From the NCBI GenBank assembly GCA_963920705.1, contig OY987225.1, forward strand, positions 3,918,501 to 3,982,500: a stretch of 64,000 nt of DNA. The letters are read 5' to 3'. The position numbers and the translations under genes are program-made. Positions 1 through 11,597 of the stretch are shown in pieces. The notes under the pieces were generated by a model. It saw only the letters and a program-made list of their open reading frames with translations. It had not been told where the DNA came from and did no database searches. The DNA comes from Odiellus spinosus (lineage: Eukaryota; Arthropoda; Arachnida; Opiliones; Phalangiidae). Within the stretch, counting starts at the first letter, position 1, and every line of letters begins with the position of its first letter.

Positions 1-319
1 TTGATATAATGACCTTTGACCTAATTGACCTACTAGGGGGCGTTTTCACCCATGATCCTTGTTAAGTTCGTCTGCTTAGAATACTCAATTTGTTCATTCC
101 ATTCTCTGCTCTCTCCCTGTACACTTCATGGTTTTTAGTGAGAAGAATATCTTAGGTTAGCTCTAAGTTAGTTAATTTTAGTTATGTTTAAGTTATTAAT
201 ATGAATTAAATAAACAAGTTATTTTGTTATAAATTATGGTAGTCATTTATTTAAGCCCTATCGACAATATATATTACGCGGACCTCTGAAGAAATGGACG
301 ACTATTTTCTCGTTCAACA
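1..319 (+). repeat. 5' LTR of Copia element (left end cut by window)
   Basis: Direct repeat of 4940-5258; by eye I found no difference between the two copies. It ends in CAACA at 319 and is followed at once by a tRNA-Met-type primer-binding site. By comparison with the 3' LTR (341 bp, starting TGTTAG) about 22 bp of its left end lie outside the window. LTRs are identical at the moment of insertion, so near-identity indicates a very recent insertion. Confidence 0.95.
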
Positions 320-337
320 TGGTAGCAGTAGCTTTGG
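320..337 (+). other. primer-binding site of Copia element
   Basis: The sequence directly after the LTR begins TGGTAGCAG, the start of the complement of an initiator methionine tRNA 3' end. The same TGGTAGCAGAGC-type site occurs in two other Copia relics in this window (minus strand at 5845-5860 and 21673-21688), where it is better preserved. Exact length is inferred. Confidence 0.7.
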
Positions 338-548
338 TGCTCAACTTGGTCACAAGGCCTAACTTGGTTTCAACAATGAAGACAACAATGGATGATGATG
401 CAATTTCACACTGGGCTTGCGTTGACTACACGTATAGTTAAGTACAACTGAATCGTTTTTTTTTAAAGAAGATTTTACTGGGAATTTATGAAAAGAGCAA
501 CTTTCAACAATCTTTTTAAAGTGAAGATAACAGAGAGAGCTAACAAAT

Positions 549-3500
549 ATGGCGGAATCACAAAATTTTTCGAATTTCTCTATGGGACAATCAACTAAAT
601 TGGATAGTCATAATTTTCGGACTTGGAGGTATGAGTTGGAACATATTTTGAAAGCATATCGTTTATGGGACATAGTCACTGGGGCAGAGACTATATCTGA
701 GAAGAATCCAGAATCATTTAAAGCGAGAGAATCAAGGGCCCATGCTATAATAGCATTAAGCCTTAGTGAGGATGTCAGAGATATAATTATTGATAAACAT
801 ACATCGGCCGAAGCGTGGATAGAGTTAAGTAACGCATTTATGCCCAAATCAAGGGCTAGGATAGGGGCTTTATTGAAGGAATTTACAACAATCGAATATC
901 AGGAGGGCGAATCGATGAGTAGTTATATTGGAAGACTTACTCGCATTGTGAAACAATTAGCCGAAGCTGGGGAAACAATTTCCGATGCGATGTTAGCTTA
1001 TCGTTTAATTGGCTCTTTACCTCCTTCATATCAGATGTTGGCGGAACACTTGTATTTATTATCGGATTCTGACTTTACACCCACGTATATTAAGGATGCT
1101 TTATTGGCTGAATACGGTAGACGTACCATCGAAGCTGATCAGAAGTCAAATGCCTTGTCTGTTCAGAAAATATCTCAATCAAGACACAGTAAACAGCTAA
1201 ATCATTCATCAGGAAACCGTGATCAACAACAATCCCCACTGAATCGCCAATCTACTAGTCAAGGTCAACATTCAATGAACACTTATCCCAATCAACAATC
1301 GACCAACAATTATCGGAGTCACCAATCGACAAACAATTATCAAGGTCAACAACAATTAAATACAATTCGTCCAAGTCAACAGTCAAACAATTATCGGCGA
1401 CATCAATCATCGGACAACTTTCATCGAAGTTTCAATTCGAGATTCAACGGAGACTGTTTTAAATGCGGTAAACGTGGTCATAAAGGGGTGGACTGTCGTA
1501 GTCGATATCAGTCACCGTCTCGTCGGCCATTTCACGAAGATAGAACAAAAGCGAGTCTCGCTTTCGCCTGCGTTACTGAGCTAGAAGCGGATAAATGGGT
1601 GATCGATTCTGGAGCGACACATCATTTTTGCAATAAAAAGGAATGGTTTTCATCATATCAGCCTCACACGTCAGATGTTGGTGTTGGTTTTGGAAATACT
1701 CGAGCAATTGGTACAGGAAATATTTGGATTCAAGTGGGAAATATCGACCTTTGCCTGAAGAACGTCATTCATACCCCAGATATGAGACACAATTTAATAT
1801 CAGCACGTTTATTGGACGCGGCTGGTTTCAAGGGAGTATTTCATAAATCGAATTTACGAATATTTGAAGATGGAGTTTATCTATTCGAGGCACCATTAAA
1901 GAAGAATTTTTATACTATTGATGCGACAGTCTTCTTAACCGATCAACCTATTCCAGCAGCTTATAATACGATGGCCGAAGATACAAATTCTAGTCTACTC
2001 AATCTATGGCACCGACGATTAGGCCATGTCAATATCGATGATCTCAAATACTTAATGAAACACGACATGTTACGAGGGATGGATTCCGTAAAAGGAGAAC
2101 TAGCGCCCTGTACTTCTTGCAAACTAAGTAAAAGTATTAAACAAAGTCACGTATCTTTGGATGGCATCAGAAGCACAGAAGTTTTACAATTGGTTCATAC
2201 AGATGTCTGGGGACCAGCGCCAGTTTATTCGCTGGGAGGCGCAAAGTATTACGTCAGTTTTGTGGATGATTATAGTCGTTTCGTTACAATATATACAATA
2301 CAAAAGAAAAGCGACGTTTTATCATGTTTCAAGACATATCGAGCCAAAGTAGAACGTCAAACTGGTAAGAAGATTAAAACTCTACGGTCCGACAATGGAA
2401 TGGAATATTGCGGTCAAGAATTCGAAAATTATTGCGAGCAACTCGGAATTCACCATGAGAAGAGTAATGTTTATTCACCACAGATGAATGGAACAGCGGA
2501 GAGAATCAATAGAACTCTCTTGAACATGGTCAGAACTTTTATTGAAGATGCCAAATTACCAAATTATCTTTGGGCTGAACTCGTAAAAACTGCGGCTTAC
2601 TTGAAAAATAGAATCAAACATTCGCAACTCGGAGGCAAAGTACCGCTAGAATTATGGATGAGACGTAAACCAGGGGTGGCACATCTGAGAAGTATCGGAT
2701 GTATAGCATTTGCCAACCTTCCTAAACAAGTTCATAGAAGTAAATTATCTCGTCGTGCAGAAATCGGAATTTTAATCGGTTACGCCTTTCATACCAAAGG
2801 ATACCGAATATGGTTACCTTGTAAACGGGATGTCATTGAAACAAAACATGTTTCCTTCGAAGAAAACAAACTTGGAATTCAATATCTCACGGATGTAAAT
2901 TTGTATGAAGAACAATCATATTTGGATTGGTCTATTTTTCAATGGCAGGAAGAACCGGAAATTCAACCTACCAACGTTGTATCAGAAGAAAATATTCCAG
3001 CAGTTCAAGTTGAAGTAGTTCAAATCGGAACCAATACCCGTCCAAAACATGGTATAGTCAAGGGCTGGATTAGAGAAGTCGTAACGCGTCAAAGTGGAAG
3101 AACAAAAGGAGAAGTAGATATATACTACCGTAAAAATCCTGACGGGCCTAGACAACGATCATTAACTATGGTTAAAGATTATATGAGAGATAATAATCTC
3201 AATGATAATATCAACCTATTCGATTTTTCCAAGAAGAATACAATATCTAACGCAAAGGCACCGGTTAATCCACCATTAATAGAAGAAGAACCTGACAGCG
3301 ACGATGAAGAATTCGTGGAAGCTAATTGCGCAGAAATAATAATTCCCAAAACTTATGATGATGCGGTAAAGTCTTCCGAAGCTAACGAATGGAGATTAGC
3401 TATGGAAGAAGAGGTAGCAACTTTGGAAGAACGTGGCGTAATGGAGAAAGTTAAGAAACCCGACAACAAGAAAATCATAGGATGTCGATGGGTGTACACC

Positions 3501-4895
3501 ATAAAGAAGGATAACAATGGAAATATACTTCGTTATAAAGCTCGTTTAGTCGCTCAAGGGTATAATCAAATCGAAGGCGTCGACTATGACGAAACATTTT
3601 CACCGGTTATAAATTTTTCATTAGTTCGACTCTTCATCGTACTCTTCGTCGTTACACTTGGCTGGGTACATAATCACATTGACGTCAAAAACGCGTATCT
3701 TTACGGAAAACTGGATAGCGAAGTTTTTATGAAAGCAATACCAGGATTTGGTTTCCGCGATGAATCAACATGTTTACGTTTGCGGAAAGCCCTTTACGGT
3801 TTACCACAAAGTGGTCGTCAGTGGTATTTGGAATTGGACAAATCATTTAAAGAACTTGGTTTCCACAAACTTAGCGGAACGAACTGCATTTATTTTATAC
3901 CCTTCAAAACTATCGTTTTAGTCTACGTAGATGACTTTGCTGTTTTATCCGCAAATAATAATGGTTTGAAGGAAATATTAAAGTTATTGTCAAATAAATA
4001 TCAACTGAAGAATCTCGGACCGATTACTAAGTTTCTTGGAGTAGAATTTGAACATAGACAGGATGGTTCAATCAAGATACACCAATCGAGTTTTTGCGAA
4101 AAACTCTCAGAACGTTTTCATATCATTTGCGATGTACCGGTATCACTTCCTGCTAGCCCAACAAACATTCTGTCACGAAACGACTGTCCAACGACTGAAG
4201 ACGAGAAGCAAGAAATGAAGCAGTACCCATATAGATCTCTTATAGGATGCTTGTTATTTTTGGCACAACGAACTCGCCCTGACATTTTATATACAGTTAT
4301 ATCGTTGTCGCAATATAACTGTAATCCAGGTATAACTCACTGGAACCGTTTACAACAATTACTACGTTACGTAATCTCCACATCAAATTTGGGATTAATT
4401 TATAGACGTCAGGAAAATCCTGTACTAACAATTTTTACAGACAGTGATTGGGGTTCAAACCGCGATACCAGAAGATCATGTTGCGGTTATATATGCTATC
4501 TCGGATCATCACCATTTTCCTGGAGATCATACTATCAGAAGTCAGTTTCCCTCTCGACAATGGAGGCAGAGTACGTCGCTCTTGCAGAAGCGGTTACAGA
4601 ATTAATGTGGCTTCAACCGATTTTACAAGGACTGGAAGGTTTCAATGTGAATCTAAATGGACCATTACCAACGATTTTTTGTGACAATCAATCAGCAATT
4701 CATTTTTCGCGCAACGCGGTAGAAAACAACAGATCTAAACATATCGATATCAAATTTCATTTTATTCGAGAAAAACTAAATAATTTCAATTTAAAACATG
4801 TATCGAGTAAGAAAAATATTGCTGATGTATTTACTAAATCGTTGCCAAAAGATATATTTCTAAATTATGTAAGAATGTTAAAATTAGAAGATTAG
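549..4895 (+). CDS. Copia (Ty1) gag-pol polyprotein, intact
   Basis: Single uninterrupted 1448-codon ORF encoding every activity needed for Copia retrotransposition. Order: Gag (UBN2-type) about residues 1-190; a Q/N/S-rich linker about 200-290; a CCHC zinc knuckle from Cys303 (CFKCGKRGHKGVDC); an aspartic protease with DSGA at Asp353; a GAG-preintegrase HHCC region about 487-530; an integrase core with Asp552, Asp615 and Glu651 (35 residues between the last two, as expected); reverse transcriptase with YVDD at about 1127-1130; and RNase H with TDSDW and a STMEAEY motif. Gag and Pol share one frame, usual for Copia. It starts 229 bp after the LTR and stops just before the polypurine tract. 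All catalytic residues are present, so it is probably a functional copy. Confidence 0.97.
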   Translation: MAESQNFSNFSMGQSTKLDSHNFRTWRYELEHILKAYRLWDIVTGAETISEKNPESFKARESRAHAIIALSLSEDVRDIIIDKHTSAEAWIELSNAFMPKSRARIGALLKEFTTIEYQEGESMSSYIGRLTRIVKQLAEAGETISDAMLAYRLIGSLPPSYQMLAEHLYLLSDSDFTPTYIKDALLAEYGRRTIEADQKSNALSVQKISQSRHSKQLNHSSGNRDQQQSPLNRQSTSQGQHSMNTYPNQQSTNNYRSHQSTNNYQGQQQLNTIRPSQQSNNYRRHQSSDNFHRSFNSRFNGDCFKCGKRGHKGVDCRSRYQSPSRRPFHEDRTKASLAFACVTELEADKWVIDSGATHHFCNKKEWFSSYQPHTSDVGVGFGNTRAIGTGNIWIQVGNIDLCLKNVIHTPDMRHNLISARLLDAAGFKGVFHKSNLRIFEDGVYLFEAPLKKNFYTIDATVFLTDQPIPAAYNTMAEDTNSSLLNLWHRRLGHVNIDDLKYLMKHDMLRGMDSVKGELAPCTSCKLSKSIKQSHVSLDGIRSTEVLQLVHTDVWGPAPVYSLGGAKYYVSFVDDYSRFVTIYTIQKKSDVLSCFKTYRAKVERQTGKKIKTLRSDNGMEYCGQEFENYCEQLGIHHEKSNVYSPQMNGTAERINRTLLNMVRTFIEDAKLPNYLWAELVKTAAYLKNRIKHSQLGGKVPLELWMRRKPGVAHLRSIGCIAFANLPKQVHRSKLSRRAEIGILIGYAFHTKGYRIWLPCKRDVIETKHVSFEENKLGIQYLTDVNLYEEQSYLDWSIFQWQEEPEIQPTNVVSEENIPAVQVEVVQIGTNTRPKHGIVKGWIREVVTRQSGRTKGEVDIYYRKNPDGPRQRSLTMVKDYMRDNNLNDNINLFDFSKKNTISNAKAPVNPPLIEEEPDSDDEEFVEANCAEIIIPKTYDDAVKSSEANEWRLAMEEEVATLEERGVMEKVKKPDNKKIIGCRWVYTIKKDNNGNILRYKARLVAQGYNQIEGVDYDETFSPVINFSLVRLFIVLFVVTLGWVHNHIDVKNAYLYGKLDSEVFMKAIPGFGFRDESTCLRLRKALYGLPQSGRQWYLELDKSFKELGFHKLSGTNCIYFIPFKTIVLVYVDDFAVLSANNNGLKEILKLLSNKYQLKNLGPITKFLGVEFEHRQDGSIKIHQSSFCEKLSERFHIICDVPVSLPASPTNILSRNDCPTTEDEKQEMKQYPYRSLIGCLLFLAQRTRPDILYTVISLSQYNCNPGITHWNRLQQLLRYVISTSNLGLIYRRQENPVLTIFTDSDWGSNRDTRRSCCGYICYLGSSPFSWRSYYQKSVSLSTMEAEYVALAEAVTELMWLQPILQGLEGFNVNLNGPLPTIFCDNQSAIHFSRNAVENNRSKHIDIKFHFIREKLNNFNLKHVSSKKNIADVFTKSLPKDIFLNYVRMLKLED

Positions 4896-4903
4896 CCATT
4901 ATT

Positions 4904-4917
4904 TCAAAAAGGGGGAA
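4904..4917 (+). other. polypurine tract
   Basis: Purine run (AAAAAGGGGGAA) immediately 5' of the 3' LTR. This is the position and composition of the plus-strand DNA primer of LTR retrotransposons. Confidence 0.9.
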
Positions 4918-5258
4918 TGTTAGAATATGTTTATTTTTTTTGATATAATGACCTTTGACCTAATTGACCTACTAGGGGGCGTTTTCACCCATGATCCTTG
5001 TTAAGTTCGTCTGCTTAGAATACTCAATTTGTTCATTCCATTCTCTGCTCTCTCCCTGTACACTTCATGGTTTTTAGTGAGAAGAATATCTTAGGTTAGC
5101 TCTAAGTTAGTTAATTTTAGTTATGTTTAAGTTATTAATATGAATTAAATAAACAAGTTATTTTGTTATAAATTATGGTAGTCATTTATTTAAGCCCTAT
5201 CGACAATATATATTACGCGGACCTCTGAAGAAATGGACGACTATTTTCTCGTTCAACA
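4918..5258 (+). repeat. 3' LTR of Copia element
   Basis: A 341-bp LTR bounded by TGTT and AACA. From 4940 it repeats positions 1-319. The downstream flank is the antisense gag of another Copia relic, so this element is nested. The target-site duplication cannot be checked because the left flank lies outside the window. Confidence 0.95.
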
Positions 5259-5707
5259 TCTTCTAACTCATTACCAGCTTCTTTTAATTCTTCAGATATA
5301 CGAAATATACGATTGAGAAACTCTGGTATTTCTTCTCTTTCTTGATACGTTACAGCGTGAAATTGTGTCAGCAAATTTCCTATGCGTGCTCGAGACGTTG
5401 GCTCGAATGTCTGTTTAAGATTTTCCCAAAGTTCGTGGGCTTTCCTAGTATTCATAAACGTATTTCGTATATCTGAACTAATCCCCAAAGCAATTGTAGA
5501 AAACGCATCAGATTCTCTTAATTTTAACTTTAGTTGTTCTTCAGCCTTTGCTTCTGATGCTGGCGCCTTTTCTAAATCGCAGACTATTTCCCATAATCCT
5601 TTCTGCCTTAGCAATAATTCCATTTTCAATTTCCATGCTCGATAATTATTTGATTTCAATTGAATAACTTGACTCACTAGATATTTTCCATTATTATACA
5701 TCGCCAT
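5259..5707 (-). pseudogene. Copia gag N-terminal fragment, interrupted by the Copia insertion
   Basis: Antisense reading from 5707 gives about 150 codons of Gag_pre/UBN2-type Copia Gag. It has the typical SNNYRAWKLKME and LWEIV motifs near the N terminus and RARIGNLL and TYQE further on. Several of these motifs are shared with the Gag of the intact element (SRARIGALLKEF, EYQEGE), so it is the same superfamily but a distinct family. The reading frame runs into the inserted LTR at 5258, where it becomes spurious. Downstream parts of this element would lie to the left of the window. Confidence 0.9.
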
Positions 5708-5844
5708 CTTGTCTGGGCCTATTCAGTCAGGTTATATCCAGTCTCGATCCTTTAGTTAAATCCAGTCTCGATCCTTTAATTTTATATATAGGGAAAATTG
5801 ACGTCTAAATTTTCCTAAGCCTTAGCTTATCTCCAACGCTGAAA

Positions 5845-5860
5845 CCACGCTCTGCTACCA
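5845..5860 (-). other. primer-binding site of minus-strand Copia relic
   Basis: Read on the minus strand this is TGGTAGCAGAGCGTGG, the complement of a tRNA-Met-type primer 3' end. It lies between the gag start (5707) and the presumed LTR, as expected for a 5' leader. Confidence 0.85.
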
Positions 5861-6469
5861 TGATGAGGTCTCGTGTGTGCTACCATTAAATCGATCAACG
5901 TTGTAGTTAATTAAAGTCTTTAATTAAATTCGATAAAACATTATAACTTGTTAATATAACAAAGGTAAACTCTTTAAAGTTATTATAAACTAGATCACAT
6001 AACTGACTTAATAGATGACTGGTCTGTAAGGAGACTGAGGAGAGACTGACTGTAGAATAAATTTGAGTGGCCCTAAAAAGAAATCGACTTTCTCTGCCAG
6101 TAGGTGGCGCTAATATAAAATGACCTTTGAAACCAAACATGTAAAAGCAATAATAGGTCATAAAATCACAAAAGAAATATCGCATAAAAATGGGGCGTGA
6201 ATCAAATTAACTATTGCGCGTGCACTTTTTCTAAGAAACATATCTTTCGATTCACACAATGCCATTTCAAAGACTAGCTCTAGGATTGGCTAATCAGCAA
6301 TTGAGTCTTTTAGAAAAAATTTCGAGCCTAATTATCTAACCAAAAATTATATCAAAATCAGCTTCGAGTTTGGATCAAATGATTTTTTGGCATATTGGAA
6401 TTATTAATTAAAAATAACTTGTTCCACTTTAAAGGTATTCTTGAATTACTTAAAAAACTTTAGACATCA
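5861..6469 (-). repeat. probable 5' LTR of minus-strand Copia relic
   Basis: The plus strand starts TGATG directly after the primer-binding site, and a matching CATCA occurs at 6465-6469, giving TG...CA ends and a plausible 609-bp LTR. No second copy is in the window, so the outer end is a guess from the terminal inverted repeat alone. The 92-codon ORF inside shows nothing recognisable. Confidence 0.4.
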
Positions 6470-7128
6470 GATTTTATAATTTTCTCAGGCTTATTTTTTA
6501 TGCCTAAAATAAATATGCAACAATTAAAATATTACAATCTATCAAATATGGTAAACTTTGGCTACAATGAAGAATAGTCCAGCCTATGGATTATATTTTT
6601 AGTTTTATCATACTATGTATTATGACAAGCCATATTCAAAATTCTATACCTCTGGGCATGGAGGAAAGGGGGTGAAGTCGAAATGAACGGTGTTCTTCAC
6701 TCCCTACCTGTAATACTTTACTCTCACAAGCGGTGGGAAAATCCTGTCAGGCTAGTTAAAAATATTATCATGTGGCTCATGCCATGTAGTTATTCGTTGC
6801 TCTCTCTATTCATAGTTATATTTTAAAATTAGTTTTGGTAATTTTTCAAATATCATTCCAACAAACTGTGTGCACAATATTTTTCCATTTTTAAACTAAT
6901 TTTAAATTATTAACTTTAAGATTCTACCCCTTTCATCATTCACTATATTTTTTACATCTCTAAGCCTAATTCCACTATAATACGTCAAATTTCACAAGTA
7001 TTGCATCATCTCTCGCGAAAGATTCGCCCAAAATTTGGGCATAAATAGTCGATGCCAATAGAAACGGCCTATTTTTATAGTTTATTTGAAATATAGATGC
7101 TCAGATGAAACATTAAACATCGAAAATA
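6470..7128. other. AT-rich intergenic DNA, nothing recognised
   Basis: No ORF of note, no RNA gene and no internal repeat seen. Confidence 0.6.
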
Positions 7129-7380
7129 CAGGGTGTTTCGAAAATGGTGGTAGGACCGCGCTCCAGTGGGTTCTATGGGTCATTTTAAGACGAAAATGTT
7201 CTATGACGTTTTGTCTAACGGGGCACCATTTAAGAGTAACGAAATGATTCATCTACGGATGACCGCCCTTAACATAAATTAATAAATGTATAATCAATGA
7301 TAAAATAAGCTTAATAAGCTATACTCAATGATAAAATAAGCTTAAATAATTAAGCTTATTTTATCATTGAGTATAGCTGG
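7129..7380 (+). mobile_element. fold-back MITE, CAGGGTGTTTCGAAAAT family, incomplete copy
   Basis: Begins CAGGGTGTTTCGAAAATGG and matches the left part of the fuller copies at 14982 and 16081, including a central AT-rich palindrome around TATACTCAATGATAAAATAAGC (7310-7376). The right arm is missing. Non-autonomous, no coding capacity. Confidence 0.75.
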
Positions 7381-7704
7381 TTTTTTAAAGCGCACTTTAT
7401 AAAAGGTTTCCTTTGAGTCAAAATCAATTCTCGCGCTTTGAAGAGGTCACCTGCACCGAGTCAATGAAAAGGGAGCCAAGTGGAAAAATTACCAAAATGA
7501 GCCAAACAGGAAAATTACTTCTAAATCGAAAAAAAATTAAATTAAACCAAGTTGGACCAAGTGAGAAAATTCCTAAATTCTATTAAAATCGATAAAATTC
7601 ATTTAAATACCATTAAATGGACTAAATGAAAAATTTTAGTCAACTCGAAAATCTAATAAATTCGAGAAAAATGTAGCAAATTACTAATAAATTCTGCATT
7701 GTGT

Positions 7705-8125
7705 TTATTTATCTCGGAAACAAAAATACTGCATTGGGATTTTAAGTGATTCATATGCATTAGAGGGCGAGGATTTTGAAGATAACCAAATTTTTGAACT
7801 TTAATTTTAGTGAAAGGTCAAAATCAAAGGTCAAAGATTTTGAAAAATGATAATGTTTTAAATATTATCCAGATGAACAATTAGATGTAATATTATTTTT
7901 TGGCTCTAAAAAGTCTTTAAAATAAGCTCTTACACGATAGTTTACGACAAATAGCAGCTGAGATAAAATTAAAAGTGTTTTAGAGGTGGTGGTCATTTTC
8001 TCTAAAATGACCAATGCTGTATCTCATAAATGGCTTGACCGATCGCTATAAAACTTTCGGAATCGTCTTCTGTGGCCCAAAAAAACCCTAGAAACAATAT
8101 ATGATGGGACAGGGGTGGGGTTCAA
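7705..8125 (+). repeat. dispersed repeat, copy A
   Basis: About 420 bp closely similar to 16545-16985, from ATCTCGGAAACAAAAA to ACAGGGGTGGGGTTC. It contains a GAAAGGTCAAAATCAAAGGTC repeat. The second copy runs on into an end that resembles a hAT terminus (17115), so this may be the body of a non-autonomous hAT-type element. Confidence 0.75.
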
Positions 8126-8454
8126 AGCGCTGGTTGAACTGTCCAAGAAAGACCCAATGAGCTAGTTCAAACGGGGCAGTCCTGGTATTAAACGGTTAGC
8201 AAGCTGCTCCTAAGTTTTATTGAGTGTATATTTATGTAAATAATTGTAATTTCAGTGCTGATATTTCTGTTAATTTTAATTTTCTCATATGTTTGTTCAA
8301 ACCAGAAAAGAAAACATAGCTAGGGGTAAATTGTGGCGACACACGTTTTTAGAGAAATTCAAAAACTTCCAAATACCAAAAAAAAAAAAAAACTGCCTTT
8401 GGCGGTGTTTTAACTGTATTAATAACGTACACCACGTTACGTTAAACACCCCTC

Positions 8455-8937
8455 TAAAGGGAGAATGAAAGGCCAAAACAACCTATTTTTAATTGATTAA
8501 GAATGCTAAAATAATGAGAAAAAACAATAATATAACTTACCAAAAATATTTCATTATTTTACAATCAATTTCCAAAGTTCCGAAACTTGCAGATGCTAAA
8601 CCTTGGCTGCCTAGCTCGGCGAACTAGGCGAGCACGAGCCGGTTTTTTTTAAATATTCCCGTCTGATCTAGTCGCCAATCACGAGCGAGTACGCGTATTT
8701 TTAAAATACGAGTACTCGCTCGTGATTGGCGACAAGAACAGCCGCGAATATTAAAAAAATACAGGTCGTGCTAGCCTAGTTCACCGAGCTAGGCAGCCTA
8801 GGCTTAGCATGGGAACTTTGGAAATTGATTATAAAATAACGAAATATTTTTGGTGAGTTATATTATTGTTTTTCTCATTATTTTAGCATTCTTAATCAAT
8901 TAAAAATAGGTTGTTTTGGCCTTTCATTCTCCCTTTA
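8455..8937. mobile_element. 483-bp palindromic fold-back element
   Basis: The two halves (8455 to about 8697 and about 8698-8937) are inverted complements with few mismatches, starting TAAAGGGAGAATGAAAGG and ending with its complement. The centre carries a second dense palindrome around TACTCGCTCGTGATTGGCGAC. No ORF. The structure matches a fold-back MITE or a hairpin-forming insertion. Confidence 0.8.
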
Positions 8938-9695
8938 ACCATGACTGTATCATTGGCCAAATGGACGTTATTTGTGCTTTACCTTTGATCTTTCTTTATC
9001 CAACTGATGTTGCAAAGCTTTAATTTGAGTGTCTTTTCTTATGAATCTCCTCCTTCAAATCCTCCACAATAACTATTTCCTTTATATAAAGTTAAAATTT
9101 AATTTCAAGCTCTAAAACTTTAGGACCTGTTTTCACTGGCGCAATCGATTCATTTTGCAGCTCACGTTGGATACGACATCCATTTTACTTTTAAATTGAA
9201 TATGCTCGCTTGTAAAATCTAAAGAAAAGGCACACCCAATGAAGAAAAAAACGCTTAATTTAGTCAAAAATGATCTAAATTTGTTAACTAACAAGAAAAT
9301 ACACTTGAAAAACAAATAAACAAGATGGGCGGCCCCGTGTTCAAGGAAGGGATAAACCAGGAGGTCACGTGATTAGCAGAACAAACCGCAGTGCTATCTA
9401 GAGAAGGGTTAAGGAGTATGAGATAGTTCGATTATTTTATTGGCTAGATTATATAGTCTGCTAATTTTTCTAAAACTACGTGAACTAGGCCTAGACAATA
9501 TCTATGACGCTAAAATATTAACTAAATAATAAGATTGGATTAAGGTTTCTTTTATCAACTGAAGATGAAAGTTAAAGGAGGCTCTGTTTGTTGAGTTAAT
9601 AAATGCAAAAGTTTTACGCGAATAAATCAGGATTTGATGAAATCAGTCTTTGCGCAAGACAAAAATCAGCCAATCAAGCGTTTCCTTCCTCATAT

Positions 9696-9885
9696 CCCTT
9701 ACCAAAAAAAGTTAGTCTTAAGAGGTCTTAGGGAAGTCTTTCGGGTGTCAAATGTAGTCTTAAGAGGTCTTGGGGAAGTCTTCCGTTATGTCAATAAGTC
9801 TTGGGGAACTCTTAAAGACTTCCCCAAGACTTTTGTAGTGTTCTTGAAGACCTCTTCAGATCAGACTAACTTTTTTCCGTAAGGG
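9696..9885 (+). mobile_element. 190-bp MITE, CCCTTAC...GTAAGGG, copy 1
   Basis: Terminal inverted repeat CCCTTAC/GTAAGGG followed by an A-rich stretch and GTTAGTCT. The interior is built from repeated AAGTCTTGGGGAAGTCTT-type blocks in both orientations. Another complete copy lies inverted at 18255-18445 and a fragment at about 22350-22434. The 82-codon ORF across it is fortuitous. Confidence 0.85.
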
Positions 9886-11597
9886 ATATTTCCCGGCAAA
9901 CTAGACTGAGACTGTTAGAATATTTCAAAGGATTTGTTTTTCAGGTGTATGCCACTAAATACACCAACTGAAATCTTAATTTAACCTGAAAGAGACCAAA
10001 ATGTAGAAAAATATTGGTACAGTTTCATTAAATTGAGGTTAATTCAATTGATTAAGCCAGCGAAATTCTGATGGAATTTTCCAATTTGACCAAATAAGTT
10101 GAATTTTCCTGATTTGTAAAGCGGATTTCTTTGGTTATTTTATAGAAGCATATTTTCAAATGAAAAGTAAAACTGACATCACACCTACATAATAGCTGCG
10201 GGAATGTTTTCAATTTCTTGTGATTAAATTGGCGAGCTTACTGCGACATCCAATTGACAAGGCCCCAATTGAGCCAGGTTTGCTTATCTACTTTAAAAAG
10301 TGACAAACCTCACACTACGATCTTTATACCTTCGTGTTACTCACGTGATATGATTTTGTAATAAACTTCTATTCTCAAATTTATCATTACATTAATATAT
10401 TTCTACATTGAAAAACCACGAGTGTTCAAATAAATCTAAATTTTTAAAAAGAGTCTATACAATCATTTTGAAAATTAAATTAAGTCCTGTTAAGCCTAAT
10501 CGTTGATGTTTGAAATTAAGTGCATGACTTGGATTCTCGCAATACACTGAACAGTATTTTAAATCACATGAAAAATAGAAACAGATCGAATTAAAGGTTC
10601 CTTCAACGATTTACTGCTTCCAGTTTGCAAAAACGGTTCGCAAAAACATGCTTATGTTGGCTATCTGCGCCAGTGAAAAACGGGCCTTACTCTTTATGAC
10701 ATTTAACAAAATTCTCAATACTCACATTTTTAATGAACTTTCTGTTCAAGTCCATTATCCCATTTTGGTCACTTGATGGCGCTTCATACTGCTTAACTTC
10801 ATTCCTGTAGAAAATTTGATTGTAACACAATGATCTTAAAATAGGAATAAGATAGGAAATAAATAGTGTGTACAAGATAGGAAATAAATAGTGTGTACAA
10901 GATAATGTTCAATATGTTATAGAATAGCCACTTTTTTACCAAGTTTAAATCCACAGAACTTCCTCGGAGTAAGATTACGTTCGTGGATGGTACATAAAGT
11001 AGATATGAAAACCGACTTCATTCGCACCTTGTTGAATTGATCTTGCGCCAAGCAAGATAATTTAATCACCAGAAATGAAAAACATTCCCAAGGCTGTTTT
11101 TACATTTGAGTGATGGCGCTTTTACTTCTCATTTCAATAAGTAAATAGGAAACCAGGGTTTGACGTTACCTCTGGCAGAGGGCGCTGGAGTCTGCGACCA
11201 GGAAAGGAAGCAGGTAAAAGTAGAAGAGATTGTTCAGGAATCGAGGCAGTCGATGTTGTAAGCTGAGATCGTCTATGGTTAGTTAGGGTAAGTTTGGACA
11301 CATCTAAGTTCGGACACTTTTACTATTTTAATTATCACTGCCGTCTGGTAGTGAATTTTTCCGGCAACCCGGTATTACGGTTTAGCCCTAAACATAAGCT
11401 TTCCAAAAAAAAAAATACAACAAATTCGTAGGAAGAAGCGTTTCGAAAATGGAGGACGAAGATGGAGGTTCGGTAACTTTTCATAATTAACTTGTTTAAA
11501 TTTGAGGAATGTTCATCTCATACTCGTTTTGAATAAGGTCTCTTTTCTTTTCTATCGATTGGATTTGTTAGCGGCTTGGAATTATAGTAGATTTAAT
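9886..11597. other. intergenic DNA, nothing recognised
   Basis: AT-rich with many stops in all frames. A 22-bp tandem duplication (TAGGAAATAAATAGTGTGTAC at about 10852 and 10880) is the only structure noted. Confidence 0.5.

Noticed and set aside
9634-9882. 82-codon ORF with repeated RGL/GEVFR
   Set aside because: Falls inside the MITE; the peptide repeats come from its internal AAGTCTT blocks.
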